DNA of 64,000 nucleotides from Ceratobasidium sp. AG-K (lineage: Eukaryota; Basidiomycota; Agaricomycetes; Cantharellales; Ceratobasidiaceae), in assembly GCA_037039685.1 (NCBI GenBank), contig JAWNGF010000015.1, forward strand, positions 573,001-637,000, in the 5' to 3' direction. Of the stretch, positions 1 to 10,329 are shown piece by piece; position 1 is the first letter of the stretch; each line of letters begins with the position of its first letter. Under the pieces are notes generated by a model that saw only the letters and a list, made by a program, of their open reading frames with translations, was not told the DNA's origin and did no database searches. A program made the position numbers and the translations under genes.

Positions 1-360
1 TGCAAAGCTACAAATGAAACACCAGTGGTGTACACAACTGCAGAAGGAATCACAGAAAGAATCTCAACTCTCATTGACTCCAGCTCTTCTAGAAACTTTA
101 TCGACCTGAACTTTGCTAGGGAAAACAACATCCCTTTGACCAAGTTACAGGCCCCAGAAGCATCAAAACCATTGATAGAAAAACACAAAAAGACCAAATC
201 CAGTACAGATGCAAACTGAAATTTGATCTAGAAGGAAGAACCTTTGACCAAAAATTCTATGTCATGAATACCAGCACACAACCCATGATACTGGGCATGC
301 CATGGTTGAAGGAAACCAACCCGGAAATATCCTGGTCTTCTTTCACAATCAAATGGAAAA
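1..360 (+). pseudogene. gypsy aspartic protease fragment (element 1)
   Basis: The retropepsin-like region reads ATNETPVVYTT, then LIDSSSSRNF, and after a frameshift near 220 continues MILGMPWLKETNPEISW. Homologous elements in this window read LIDSGASKNF at the same place, so the active-site DSG is DSS here (AGC at 82-84). The family protein is an aspartic protease that cuts the Gag-Pol polyprotein in the particle. The substitution plus the frameshift make this copy non-functional. Confidence 0.8.
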
Positions 361-1361
361 CAGAAGATGCCCTTGTTGCCAAAGCAGGAATACTTCAGGA
401 ACTACCAATGGAGCTTGAAGAGTTCAAAGATGTCTTTGACAAAGAAAGATACAACAAACTCCCTGAACATAGGGAATGGGATTGTAGAATTGACTTCTAC
501 AATGACAACCAACTTCCAAAACCAAGGAAGGCCTATCCTCTGTCACCAAGAGAAAGAGAAGCTACAGAGTATATTGAAACTGAACTACGCTCAGGATGTA
601 TTAGACCCAGCAAATCTCCTCTTGCCACAAGTCTTTTCTTTGTCAAAAAGGCCCTGAAGAAAGGACAAACCATCCCCAACCTACAACCAGTTGTTGACTA
701 CAGAGGAGCAAATGAGGAAACTATCCCGGATTGCTACCCTATCCCACTTCTAGAACAACTTCTAGAAATTTTCAAGAAAACAGGTGAAAATTCAGAGGAA
801 GAACTTTGCATCACTTCTCTTGATCTGAAGAATGGCTTTTGGAATGTCAGGATCAGAGAAGGAGACAAATGGAAAACAGCCTTCATCACCTCAGAAGGAC
901 TCTTTGAATATACTGTTATGGCCTTTGGTCTCAAGAACACTCCCTCTACTTTCCAAAGAATGATGGACCATATCTTCAGAGACATGATTGGAGTGAAGAT
1001 TGTGATCTACATTGACAACATCCTTATTATTTCTCAAGGAAGAAATCAACACACTATAGACATCAAAGAAGTCCTGAAACAACTGAGAAAAAACAACCTC
1101 TATGGAAATATGAAGAAGTGTACCTTCTATGAAAAGAGGGCCAATTGGGTTGGATTTGTTGTTGATGAGGACAGCATTTCCACGAACAAAGACAAGATCA
1201 AAACTATCCAGGAATGGCCCATTCCCAAAACCGTGAAACAACTACAGGCGTTCATTGGCTTCTGCAACTTCTATAGAAGATTTATGGTGTCCTTCTCATT
1301 GGTGGTCAAACCACTGACCCAGTTGACAAGAAAGGACAAGAAATGGGAATGGAATGCATAG
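361..1361 (+). pseudogene. gypsy reverse transcriptase domain (element 1)
   Basis: The open stretch reads through the RT fingers and palm. Visible blocks are LPKPRKAYPLSPRE, IRPSKSPLATSLFFVKK, LDLKNGFWNVRI (first catalytic Asp), FGLKNTPSTFQRMM and IYIDNILIIS. The YxDD box is YIDN because GAC has become AAC at 1017-1019; element 3 (about 21710) keeps YIDD. The block LQAFIGFCNFYRRF links to RNase H. An in-frame TAG at 1359-1361 ends the frame where homologues continue into HQEAFD. RT copies the element RNA into DNA in the particle. The second catalytic Asp is lost here. Confidence 0.9.
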
Positions 1362-1830
1362 CACCAAGAAGCCTTTGATTCCCTGAAGGACCTCATATCA
1401 AGGGAACCAGTACTTGCACATCCTGACGAATCAAAGCAGTACTTCCTTGAGACAGACGCCTCAGGGGTTGCTATGGGGGCTATCCTTAGTCAACAACAAA
1501 AGGACGGATACTTACACCCAATAGGGTTCCTTTCGAAAAGCTTCAAGGAAGCGGAGCTCAATTACGACACACATTACAAGGAGCTTCTTGCCATCATAGA
1601 AGCTTTATGCCATTGGCGGATTCACCTAGAAGGAACAAAAGAACCAATAGTGATCTACCCAGACCACAAAAATCACACTTACTGGCAGAAAGCTAGCACC
1701 TTCAACAGGTGACACAACAGATGGCTCCTTATGCTGGCAAGCTACAATTGTGAAATCCACTACAGACCTGGCAAAATGTCGGAGAAAAAAACCGGACATC
1801 CTTTCCAGAAGAAGTGATCACAGCAACATT
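1362..1830 (+). pseudogene. gypsy RNase H domain (element 1)
   Basis: After the TAG the same protein continues HQEAFDSLKDLISREPVLAHP, then FLETDASGVAMGAILS (catalytic ETDAS present), GYLHPIGFLSKSF and YKELLAIIEALCHWR. It ends at a TGA (1710-1712) inside FNR*HNRW and resumes as LASYNCEIHYRPGK and ILSRRSD near 1800. This is the reverse-transcriptase-type RNase H (RT_RNaseH_2) that removes RNA from the hybrid. It is broken by stops but its motifs are well preserved. Confidence 0.85.
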
Positions 1831-3465
1831 GCCTCTGCAGAACAAGTGATGATCTCTGCCAAAAACTTCAAAGGATTCTCGGCCCTGATGAGTGACAATA
1901 TCATTGCAGAAATCAAGGGGGCCCTTGAGGAAGACAAAAGCCTGAAGTCCCTGATTGAAAGTACCAAGGGAAAGTAAGACCTACCGCCTTCTGTGAAGAA
2001 GCAATTCAAGGACTATGATATGAGTGAAAATCTCCTCTGGTACCAAGGAGAATTGTTGTACCAGACAAAAGGACCATCAAATTGAAACTTCTCCAACTCT
2101 ATCATGACTCACCAATTGCTGGCCACCAAGGACAAGCCAGAACTCTAGACCTCATTGCAAGAAGGTACTATTGGCCAGGCATGAAAGCCCAAGTCAACAA
2201 GTATGTTGACAGCTGCAAAGCGTGCCAAAGAGGGAAGGGAAGCAAAGGACACCTACACCTCAAACCCTTGCCTATTCCGGAGAAACCTTGGGAAAATATT
2301 GCATGTGATTTCATAGTGAAACTACCAAAATCACAAGGGTTCAACAGTGTCCTTGTTGTGATGGACCGCTTTTCCAGAATGGCACACTTCATCCCCTGCA
2401 AGGAATCCACAAACTCAGAAGAACTAGCCAATATCTTTGTGAAGGAAGTATGGTGTCTTCATGGGTTCCCCAAAACCACTGTTTTGGATAGAGGAACCAC
2501 CTTCAAATCACACTTCTTGGAAGCAGTCTACAAGTGACTAGGAATCCAAGGAACATTCTCCACTGCCTTCCACCCTGAAACAGATGGGCTGGTGGAAAGA
2601 ACAAACCAGTGGCTGGAAGGATGGATACGCATCCTTGGAAACCACAAGCAGGATGACTGGGCAAAATGGTTACCCATTGCGGAATTCTGTCACAACAACC
2701 ACAAAAACCATGTTACAAACAAATCCCCCTTTGAAGTCATCTATGGTATGACTCCCAAATGGTCGATTGAGGACTATGTGACTCGCTCCCCAGAAGGAGA
2801 CAAGTGGACAAGGGATATGGAGGCTGTGTGGGAGGAAACAAAGGCTCTGATGGAATATCATCAATCAAGGGAAGAGACCCCAAAAACACAATACAAGGAG
2901 GGAGACAACGTCTGGCTCTTGACTACCAACATCACCACAAGACGCCCAAGCAAGAAGCTTGATGACAAGAAAACTGGCCCCTTTGTGGTGAAGAAACAAA
3001 TCTCCTCACATGCCTACCAACTTGATCTTCCCAAATCCATGCGCATGCACAATGTCTTCCATGGAAACATGTTGACCCCCTATACTGAAGATCTAGATTT
3101 CCAACAAAATCAGCCCCAACCCCCGCCAATCACCACTGAAGAAGGTGAAGAAGAATATGAAGTGGAGAAGATTGTAGATTGGCATCAAGACCCTGATGGG
3201 CTGAAATACCGCATCAGATGGAAAGGATACAGTCCTCTAGAAAATACAGAAGAACTGGCGGAAAATTTTGCCAATCTGACTCACATCATGAGAAAGTTCC
3301 AAAGGGACTTCCCTACTGGGTCACTTCCTCTGAATTTCACCCCCTCAGAGTACAAAAAGACAAGGGGGAAAGCAACAAAAATCATCACTCCAGCCTTTCA
3401 GCCAACTACTACTAGTTCACTGCCAAACGCTCCCAACCTTCCAAAAAACTCTCTCATCTCCTTTC
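1831..3465 (+). pseudogene. gypsy integrase with C-terminal chromodomain (element 1)
   Basis: The integrase starts near EQVMISAKNFKGF. A frameshift near 2060 leads into the HHCC zinc finger (YHDSPIAGHQGQARTLD, then CKACQR). The catalytic triad is visible as ACDFIVKLP, VLDRGTTFKS and HPETDGLVERTNQW. A TGA at 2535-2537 (YK*LGIQ; YERIG in element 4) interrupts it. The frame reopens at about 2538 and continues through a GPY/F-like block (KTGPFVVKK) and a chromodomain (YEVEKIVDWHQDPDG, RIRWKGYSPLENTEEL). Chromodomains of this family direct insertion to marked chromatin. The same frame stays open to 4388, but that tail overlaps ORF3 and is probably not protein. Confidence 0.9.
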
Positions 3466-3469
3466 AAAC

Positions 3470-4642
3470 ATGCCTGCTGCTCGCACCTCTGCAGTCTCCC
3501 GGGTCCCCACCTACAAGAGAGCTAGGGCCTATGGAAAGGCCGTCAAGCTTGCCGGACCAGGCGAATTTGCCATCAACAACTGGGACACTGCCCCCTGGTC
3601 CCTCAATGAGGCTAAGGCTCTCGCCAAGGCCCTTGAACCAGGTGTCCAACTGGGGTACATTCCACTGCAAGAGCGGGCAACAATCAAATGGGACAAACAC
3701 TGCAAGTCCCTCATTGTTCCTCGCCTTGGCTCCCTACTCTGGGTCAGCCATCCCAAAAGCCGACCAGCTGACCCTACCAACATTGGCTGCAGCAAGTACT
3801 ACCACTGCCACAGTTGCATCGGCCTCACAGTCCACAACATGGTCCTCAAAAGCATGGACACATGGAACTGTGACACAGGCTACAAGTGGGAAGGGGACCT
3901 GTGGTTCAAACGGGAGGAAGACCCTTGCCTTGCCTTCACCAACAGACACTGCAATGAGGATGGAATCTGGTGGTGCCCATGCGCTACAGACTTCAAGTCA
4001 GGATGGCCCACAGACTGTGAGTTTGAACACCTACCAGTCCCCACAAGCACTTACCCAAGAGATGATCCCCCCTTCAACGCCATCAACTGGTCAAAAGGCG
4101 CTGACAGAAGCGGCCATGTCAACTTGGCAGGACAGCCAATGGAGAACATCAAGGAGGAAGTTGTCAAAGGCCCCCCTGCACCGCCAAGCTCTGAGGACGG
4201 AAACAACATTACCGCCCCTCCCCATATCACCAATGAGGAGGCTGAACAAGTCAAGCAAGAATGGGAGGCCACGTGGGACAAAGCCTGAGCAAATGTGGAG
4301 GCTCTCATTGCTGACGTTGGCAATGCCATTGCCAACATGGAGCCACACCCTCCAGGCAATCAAATGCCATGCAATGCCAACGTCCTAGAGGCCTACTGCC
4401 TCATTCAATGCGGATCTTGGTCCATCAAGCAGCTCAACAAGTGGCTCAACCATAGACAAGAGCAGTGGTCCAGACAGGAAATGGCAGAACTCGAATGTCT
4501 GCAACAACTCCACCCAGAGGAGCTCAACCACCTCTACCAAGAGAAATGGGACCAAATGAACAAGGTCTTTGAGGCGGACATGCACACTCTGGCAGGATGT
4601 GTTGGGTGGTTGGAGCTGAAGGAATGGGTTGCCTGCAAATAG
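3470..4642 (+). pseudogene. accessory ORF3 between pol and 3' LTR (element 1)
   Basis: This is a 390-codon frame starting MPAARTSAVSRV, in a different frame from pol. It is interrupted only by TGA at 4286-4288 (WDKA*ANVEAL, possibly CGA originally) and ends WVACK 28 nt before the polypurine tract. The N-terminal half contains LAKALEPGVQLGYIP and a Cys/His stretch (CSKYYHCHSC, CNEDGIWWCPC). The C-terminal half is Trp/Gln-rich. No signal peptide or membrane segment is evident, so it does not look like an envelope gene. The block ALEPGVQLGYIPLQ resembles CLDLGVVLYHVPQQ in the ORF3 of element 3, so this is a conserved accessory protein. Function unknown. Confidence 0.7.
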
Positions 4643-4670
4643 GCGAGTGCGCTCCACTACACTTGCCTTT

Positions 4671-4682
4671 GTGGGGGGGCAA
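4671..4682 (+). other. polypurine tract (element 1)
   Basis: The purine run GTGGGGGGGCAA directly abuts the 3' LTR and is the expected plus-strand primer site. Equivalent G-rich runs abut the 3' LTRs of elements 3, 4 and the 27081-29398 derivative. Confidence 0.8.
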
Positions 4683-5179
4683 TGTCATGACCCGTCCCTC
4701 TCTCTGTCTCTGTTTGCGGACTTGTGGCTTGTACCAGCACCTTTAGCGCCCCTTCTCTTTGTTGTGCCCTCCCCCTTGTTTAGTAAGGTGTATGGATGAT
4801 GTGTCACCATGACTCATATGACTCATGCTGTTTTCTATTGGCTGTCCTGCGCAGTCCCCTTTATGACTTGGACTTTGACTCAGATGTGTGACTCATGTAT
4901 TTACTATGACTCACCTGTTTTCTGAGTATATATACTGGCTTGCAAGCATGGTCATCCCCAGCTTGCTTTGCCTTGTCAACTCTCCCTGCAGTGTGATCAG
5001 AGGCACTTGGCTACTTAGCCTTTAGCGCAGCCACTTGGACTTAGGAGCTAGTGACTTGTACTGACAAGACTAGCATTTGTCCACCTTAGTGATAGAGTCT
5101 TAGAAGACTTATCACATATTGTTCCACATCTCAAAGGCCATTAGCGGTTGTCAACCATAGGCATTAGCAGGTTGTGACA
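4683..5179 (+). repeat. LTR-A, 3' LTR of element 1
   Basis: A 497-bp LTR with TGTCATGACCC at the 5' end and GGTTGTGACA at the 3' end. It has a TATA box (TATATATA, 4927-4934) and a reversed CCAAT (ATTGG near 4838). Other copies lie at 22708-23194 and 23423-23919 (both inverted) and 29783-30281. Confidence 0.93.
4810..4934 (+). promoter_or_regulatory. LTR-A promoter: five TGACTCA sites plus TATA box
   Basis: Exact TGACTCA heptamers occur at 4810, 4819, 4876, 4889 and 4907, followed by TATATATA at 4927. TGACTCA is the consensus of Gcn4/AP-1-type bZIP activators (established knowledge). The cluster is kept in the other LTR-A copies, which suggests bZIP control of transcription. The binding factor is inference. 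Confidence 0.6.
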
Positions 5180-5199
5180 TTGTTCCATAGTCAATAAAC

Positions 5200-5900
5200 T
5201 AAACACAGCACTTCTTGCTGATGGTTCCAATCCACTAATCAAACTAGAATTCATGCAGCAATTACTAGCTTCTCTACCTGAATCTTGGCAATACCTGGTT
5301 GCTGTAATCAATCAAACAGTGACACCCAGCAATCCTGAAGGAATTCAACTTTCTGCCAACATTGCATCACACCTTCTAGTGGAACACCATTGCTGAAGGG
5401 CTCAAACTGGCAACAAAGCGTTTTTTTGTCAACAATTGATTCAACAACCACCCTCAACAGCAAGGAAATGTATCAGATTGTCTCCAAAAACCATGCAATA
5501 ACTGCAATATTCTTGGACACATCAAATGTGAGTGTTGTAAGCCTGGAGGCAGCGCATACAAGGGTGGAAATTGATCAAACAATGGCGGAAATAACTTGAA
5601 TTCACAGAACAGTTGAGGAAACCAGAACAGTGACAGTAATTGAAGCCAGAATAACAATTCAGGTGGTCAAAAGAATCGAAATTGCTACAATGGCAATTGA
5701 AGTCATGGAAATAACTCTGGAAATCAAGGAGGTAATTGGAATCAACAACATTCAAACCCTGAACCACCACAGACAGCCCACCTTGCAAACACAAATGACG
5801 GTGAAATTGCATTCTCCTTCCAAGGAAACTTTGATAATCTGGACCTTATTGGCACACAGCCTGATGCCCCACCTGGTCCAGATCTTTCACGCCTTCCAGA
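5200..5900 (+). pseudogene. copia gag fragment with zinc knuckle
   Basis: The first part reads KLEFMQQLLASLPESWQYLV, typical of the copia Gag (UBN2-type) domain. After frame breaks a CCHC knuckle is visible (CNNCNILGHIKC, from 5494), followed by an Asn/Gly-rich stretch that is heavily frameshifted. Gag forms the particle and the knuckle binds element RNA. The N-terminus is missing because LTR-A abuts it. Confidence 0.75.
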
Positions 5901-5979
5901 ACATGTTCATGCACACATTTCTGATTGGCTAGACCCTTCCAAACTCACTATCAATGGAAAATCAGAAGAACAGTTTGTA

Positions 5980-6510
5980 TTTGCACTTGAAGATGCATGG
6001 ATCATTGATTCCACAGCATCTTGCCATGTTACCAATTGTTGAGAGCATCTGCTCAACTTCATTCCTTTTGAGTCAACTGTCACTGGCATAGGTGGATCAA
6101 CAGAGATCACTGGAATGGGAAACATCATCCTCTACACATCAACAAATGCTCCAATAGTCCATGGACAAAATGTTAGGTGGACTGGTTGCCCTAACAACAA
6201 AATCACATTCAAGAACATTGCCCTTGTTGGAAATTGTCCAGTAAACCTTATTTCCTTATCAGCCTGGACAGACCATTATCCAAAGCACCAATTCAATATC
6301 CAAGGCAACCACATCTATACCAAATCACAAAGTACCAATCAGACCATATTTGCAGTTGCAGAGAAGATTGGAAACCAACAAACCAGAAACTCCTGGTACC
6401 TGATTGCAACCACCAATGTTGGACAAACTGCATTAATGACTTACTCCCTTGATGATTGGCACATCATTCTCAGCCACACTTCCTATGAGAACATCATGCA
6501 ATTACAATGA
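5980..6510 (+). pseudogene. copia protease and GAG-pre-integrase
   Basis: The protease motif is AWIIDSTASCHVTN (copia proteases use D-S-G/T-A) and is followed at once by TGA (6040-6042). The frame from 6115 continues GNIILYTSTNAP, ALVGNCPVNLISLS and the pre-integrase segment DDWHIILSHTSYENI (His pair of the HHCC finger), ending at TGA 6508-6510. Active-site residues are visible, but the stops leave no complete product. Confidence 0.75.
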
Positions 6511-7272
6511 ATCAAGGGTGTCAAAGGGATTGATATCATCAAAGCACCCAAAACCTGGCACACAGATTGCATTGGATGCTTAGTTGGAAAACAAACAGTT
6601 TGCCCATTTGGCCAAACAAAAATGAAAGAGGTCCAGAACATTGGAGACTTGATCTACTCTGATGTCTGGGGACCTGCCCAAACAGAATCCATCCAGGGAA
6701 ATCACTATTACATCATATTTGTGGATGCAGCTAGTTGATACAGCTTCATAGCTTTCATGAAAACCAAGGATGAAGCAGTCAACAAATACATCATTATTAG
6801 CAAATGGCTGTTCACCCAGAAGAGCCTGGAGATCAAGCAAATTCATTTTGATAATGGAAAGGAACTCATCAACAAGAAGCTGAATTCTTATTGCAAAAAC
6901 AAAGGTATGAAAACCACTACCACTTCCCCTTATTCATCACAACAGAATGGCCCAGCAGAACAACAGCACAGGACTCTGACAGAACAAGCCTGTTCCATGA
7001 TCCATGCACACAGCAATACCTGCACCAAGATCTACCTCTGGCAAGAAGCAATCAGTTATGCCAACAAAATATTGAACAACATGCCAACAGCAATCAATGG
7101 AAATTGGAACATCTCACACAAGATCATGTTTGGAAAAACCGTGGAAGTGTCATTCTTCCAACTGTTTGGTGCCACCTGTCATGTTCTAATCCAACATAAG
7201 GGTCTTGACAAATCAGCAACCAAAACACCCACAGCCATACTTTTTGCACTCCTCAGAAATTTGCCTGTTTGA
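6511..7272 (+). pseudogene. copia integrase core
   Basis: In the same frame as the preceding fragment: WHTDCIGCLVGKQ (Cys pair), LIYSDVWGPAQ (first Asp), a TGA at 6736-6738 in AAS*YSF where copia integrases normally have SRY, then IHFDNGKEL (second Asp) and QQNGPAEQQHRTLTE (Glu). The usual Arg after NGxxE is Gln. The reading ends shortly after SFFQLFGATCHVLI at 7272, where homology stops abruptly. Confidence 0.82.
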
Positions 7273-7510
7273 CCAATTTGGGACAATTTGATATTATGTG
7301 TTACATACTTTTACATAATCATTCCTTATAAGGAAATGTGTAGTCCCCAATAAGACAATCCTCTTATTCTGAGACTGTCTATGGCCAGCTCTATGGATCT
7401 GTATAGACACCCATAGCACCTTTAGTTAATCAATCAGTATACTATGGAGCACTATTGAGTGCTACCCACAGTTGCATTTCTGATATGTCAGGGAAGCTGC
7501 TGTTTTATCT
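7273..7510. other. unassigned insert replacing the copia RT
   Basis: AT-rich sequence with no open frame sits between integrase and the RT/RNase H tail. About 1.5 kb of RT expected in a copia element is absent. I see no clear terminal repeats. The stretch contains repeated CTATGGAGCAC/CTATGG words, which may be a small MITE-like relic or deletion scar. Confidence 0.4.
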
Positions 7511-8470
7511 ATGAGTCTATGGAGCACTGTACAGCACCATGCAGCTGCTGCCATGGTTGCTGAAGCCCTTACCACTTCCATTGAACAATACATCAAACAG
7601 ATTGTGCACCTTGCAGATCTTAGCAATGCAAGGGTGGCCCATTCCCCCATGTCCCACACCACTCCTATCCTAGAACCTGCTTCCAACATTTGGGAAAATT
7701 ACCCTTATGCTACTGTGATTGGAAGGATCCTCTGGGTAGCCTGCTGCTGCCAACCCAACATCACTTCTGTTTTCAACCTTCTAGCACACTTCTCTACAAA
7801 ATACAACCAAACACACATTGGCGTCCTGAAGCAATGCTTCCATTATCTAAACAGCATGGCATCAAAAGGAATTACTTACCATGGCCAAGGTCCCTTTGAA
7901 GAAGTTGCTTATACAGATGCTTCTTTTGCTTCTGAACATAAATCCATTTCTGTTTCAGGATTCATTGTTATGCTAGGAGGAGGAACAATAATGTGGTCAT
8001 CAAAGAAGCCAAAGACTGTAGCCCTATCAACTATGGAACCAGAGTTACAGGCCCTTGCCCATGCCGCTCAAGAAACCTTATGGCTTTGCCATTTCCTCAA
8101 AGGCCTAGGAATTGATATTCCCCACCCCACAACTATCCAAATTGATAACCAAGCAACTACTGACTATGTTCATAACCCCACTCATTGCTCTCATGCAAAG
8201 CACATATCCTATCAATTCCATTATGTCTGCAATTGTCATAGGCAAAATGTCATTGCTCTAGGTTACATTCCATTGAAGGACAACCTTGCTGATGCCCTTA
8301 CCAAGCCACTTGCATACCCACCCATTTGGCACCTTGCAAACTCTTACATGGGCCTCAACCATATCTCATCAAAAACTCTGCTTGGCAATCATTTCCCCAT
8401 CATTCAAGAAAAGAAAGATTTAAACACCTGCTTTGAGAAGATGTCTATGGATGATGTCTTGGCTTGTTGA
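7511..8470 (+). pseudogene. copia RT tail and RNase H
   Basis: A 319-codon open frame. The part after residue 60 is the copia RT/RNase H junction (YPYATVIGRILWVACC, GVLKQCFHYLNSM) and the RNase H core (EVAYTDASFASEH with the catalytic Asp, STMEPELQALAHAAQE with Glu, IQIDNQATTDYV, LADALTKPL near the end). Although open, it lacks the RT catalytic core. The first 50 codons may not be native. The stop at 8468-8470 lies just before the GAGGGGGAG purine run and the LTR. Confidence 0.85.
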
Positions 8471-8480
8471 GGGGGAGTAT

Positions 8481-8754
8481 TGAGAATTGAATGGAATGGT
8501 ATTGAATGTACATGTTGCCTCTTACTGATTATGGGGCATAGATCAACTATATCACACTGATTTGTTCTGTGCTGACTGAGAGTACACATATGCATGTTAC
8601 TAAGTGTTCTCTAATGTTTCTCCTTTGTTCTACTACTAAATGTATATAAACCAGACTGCATACTTGGTATATACATCAGCCAGTTGTCCAATTGCTTCTG
8701 CTTGCCTATCTGCTAAGTTAGCTTTGAGTGCAAGATGCTCTTGGTAATATCTCA
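8481..8754 (+). repeat. copia LTR (3' LTR of the relic)
   Basis: A 274-bp LTR with inverted ends TGAGA...TCTCA inside a longer TATTGAGA/TCTCAATA palindrome. It follows a G-rich polypurine tract and has TATA-like TGTATATAAA. A second copy of identical length lies inverted at 29486-29759. Confidence 0.88.
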
Positions 8755-9764
8755 ATAGGGTCCCCAACAAGTACCAACTCAAATCAATGAACTTGACAGT
8801 TCCAAGGGCCCTCAATATATACATCAAAGCCATCTTGAATGCTAAATACAAGTACAATCTGATATCTCTTAACAATCTTGGCTTCCAAATGGGCAAAGAA
8901 CTCATCCAAGAGCTCCAGGGCAAAACAGTGTACAGTCCTGACATGAAACTTAACAAACACCAACACAATGAAGTAGTTGTATGCTCATCACAAACACATG
9001 AAGATGTGATGGATGCAGATGAAGATATCATGGCACAGTACAAAAACCATTCTCCAAAAGATGCTGGCAATACAGGTACTGTCCAATACAACACCTTTGG
9101 CATCCCTGGGGAACAAACCTGCTGGGACAAACTGACCAATGTAACCCAACCAACCTTGACAGGTCCATAGGCCACACCTGGACCTGTTCATCCAATCCTC
9201 AAGATTATCAAGGGCAGGCTAAACAATTTGAAGACCAAGATGCACCAAACAAATGTGCACATTATGGACCTGGAAGTTGGATACTGCCCCAGTGGCTTCA
9301 AACAGAGGCCCCAGAAGAGCTCCCACACCCTGCTTCAACCCCCTTCAGCCCAAGGCAACCACTTTTGCAAGTGCCACAGCACCAGCACAGCCCAGTCCCA
9401 AGCTGATTTCACCTACTAACCAGGCACTGCTAAAACTGCAAGCACTGGAGTCATGAACAATGCTAATGAACATCAAACCAAGAAGGTGGCACGGTTCATC
9501 CTACACATACAAGAGGTGTCAAAGCTGAGAAACAAATCCCTCCAGCAGAAATCACAGACCATATTGACACCCTACTGAAACAGCATTCTGGCATCTCTGG
9601 TACACTCCTCCAAGAAGCCAAATTGATGGCATCATGCAACCTTGCATTGACCTTCCCCCCATTGGCAAACCTCTGAGCCATGATGAACATCTCAAATAAA
9701 ATAAAATGTGTACTCAAACTACACAACATTGTGACCTTCTCACATGATGTGAGTAGGTCCAAAG
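8755..9764 (+). pseudogene. unrecognised degenerate coding remnant
   Basis: A 127-codon frame (8787-9170) begins MNLTVPRALNIYIKAILNAK and contains QMGKELIQELQGK and IPGEQTCWDKL. Downstream, broken frames continue (GYCPSGFKQRPQ near 9280; EIPPAEITDHIDTLLKQH and GTLLQEAKLMASCN near 9540-9650). I recognise no domain. It directly follows the copia LTR and lies among retroelements, so a gag-like relic of another element is likely but unproven. Confidence 0.3.
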
Positions 9765-10329
9765 TGTCATGACCCAAGGGATCAGGACCATGCTATTTTC
9801 TCTAAGTCAAGTTTATTTAGATATATGCACCATTTTTGACATAACCACAGTCACATGATGTAACATGTAATTGTTTTGTAACTCACAATGTTGTGTAACT
9901 TAGACTTAGTAATACTCTTGCAGCATCATACAATTATTTTATAACACACCATCAGACCCTAAGTCTTGGTGCCTTTCATGTATACAATATGGGAGAGTTT
10001 GAGGCTTAAACCTCAGCAGCATATGCTTATGATGGGTAGAAGTTGGAACAGTACTTGTTGATTAGACAAGTGGTTGAGTTCTGAGGTGGTTTCTGCCCAA
10101 GCTGGTTGTTGCTAAGTGCAATCACTCCTACTCCTGCATGTTATTGCAACCCACTCCAAAACCATCCTAGAGGCATTGCTCATCCCTTCAGGTGTGGAGT
10201 ATTTTCCTTCCATTTTTGTTGGGCTCTGACACAAAGTCATGCTAGCTAACATCAGCAACAGGCATTGGAGTGTTTAGACTCAGTCCTGAACCATACTCTG
10301 AGCAAACACTCCACAACTCCATTTGCAAA
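9765..10329. other. no gene; possible start of an LTR related to LTR-E
   Basis: TGTCATGACCCAAGG at 9765 is the reverse complement of the edge of the LTR at 10634-10805, so an LTR of that family may begin here. I cannot place its other end. The rest is AT-rich and without coding signal. Confidence 0.3.

Larger units (their letters stand above)
1..5179 (+). mobile_element. Ty3/gypsy chromovirus, element 1 (5' end outside window)
   Basis: This is the 3' two-thirds of a chromodomain gypsy retrotransposon. In order it has the end of gag/protease, RT, RNase H, integrase with chromodomain, an extra ORF3, a polypurine tract and the 3' LTR (4683-5179). The 5' LTR and gag lie before base 1. Pol is broken by stops (about 1359, 1710, 1975, 2535) and by frameshifts (about 220 and 2060), so the copy is dead. 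Its LTR family (A) recurs at 22708, 23423 and 29783. The base after the LTR (5180) is already copia gag, so element 1 either inserted into or replaced the 5' part of the copia copy. Confidence 0.93.
5180..8754 (+). mobile_element. Ty1/copia relic (5' truncated, RT missing)
   Basis: The copia order gag, protease, integrase, (RT), RNase H, LTR is recognisable, but the 5' end is cut by LTR-A at 5180 and most or all of the RT is replaced by about 240 bp of unrelated sequence (7273-7510). The 3' LTR is at 8481-8754. Several stops are present (6040, 6508, 6736). The copy cannot transpose on its own. Confidence 0.88.

Noticed and set aside
3734..4363. Minus-strand ORFs opposite ORF3 of element 1
   Set aside because: Shadows of the plus-strand frame; no independent similarity.
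4683..5179. Reading the cluster of TGACTCA heptamers as a tandem repeat
   Set aside because: Spacing is irregular and flanks differ, so it is better explained as separate binding sites within an LTR promoter.
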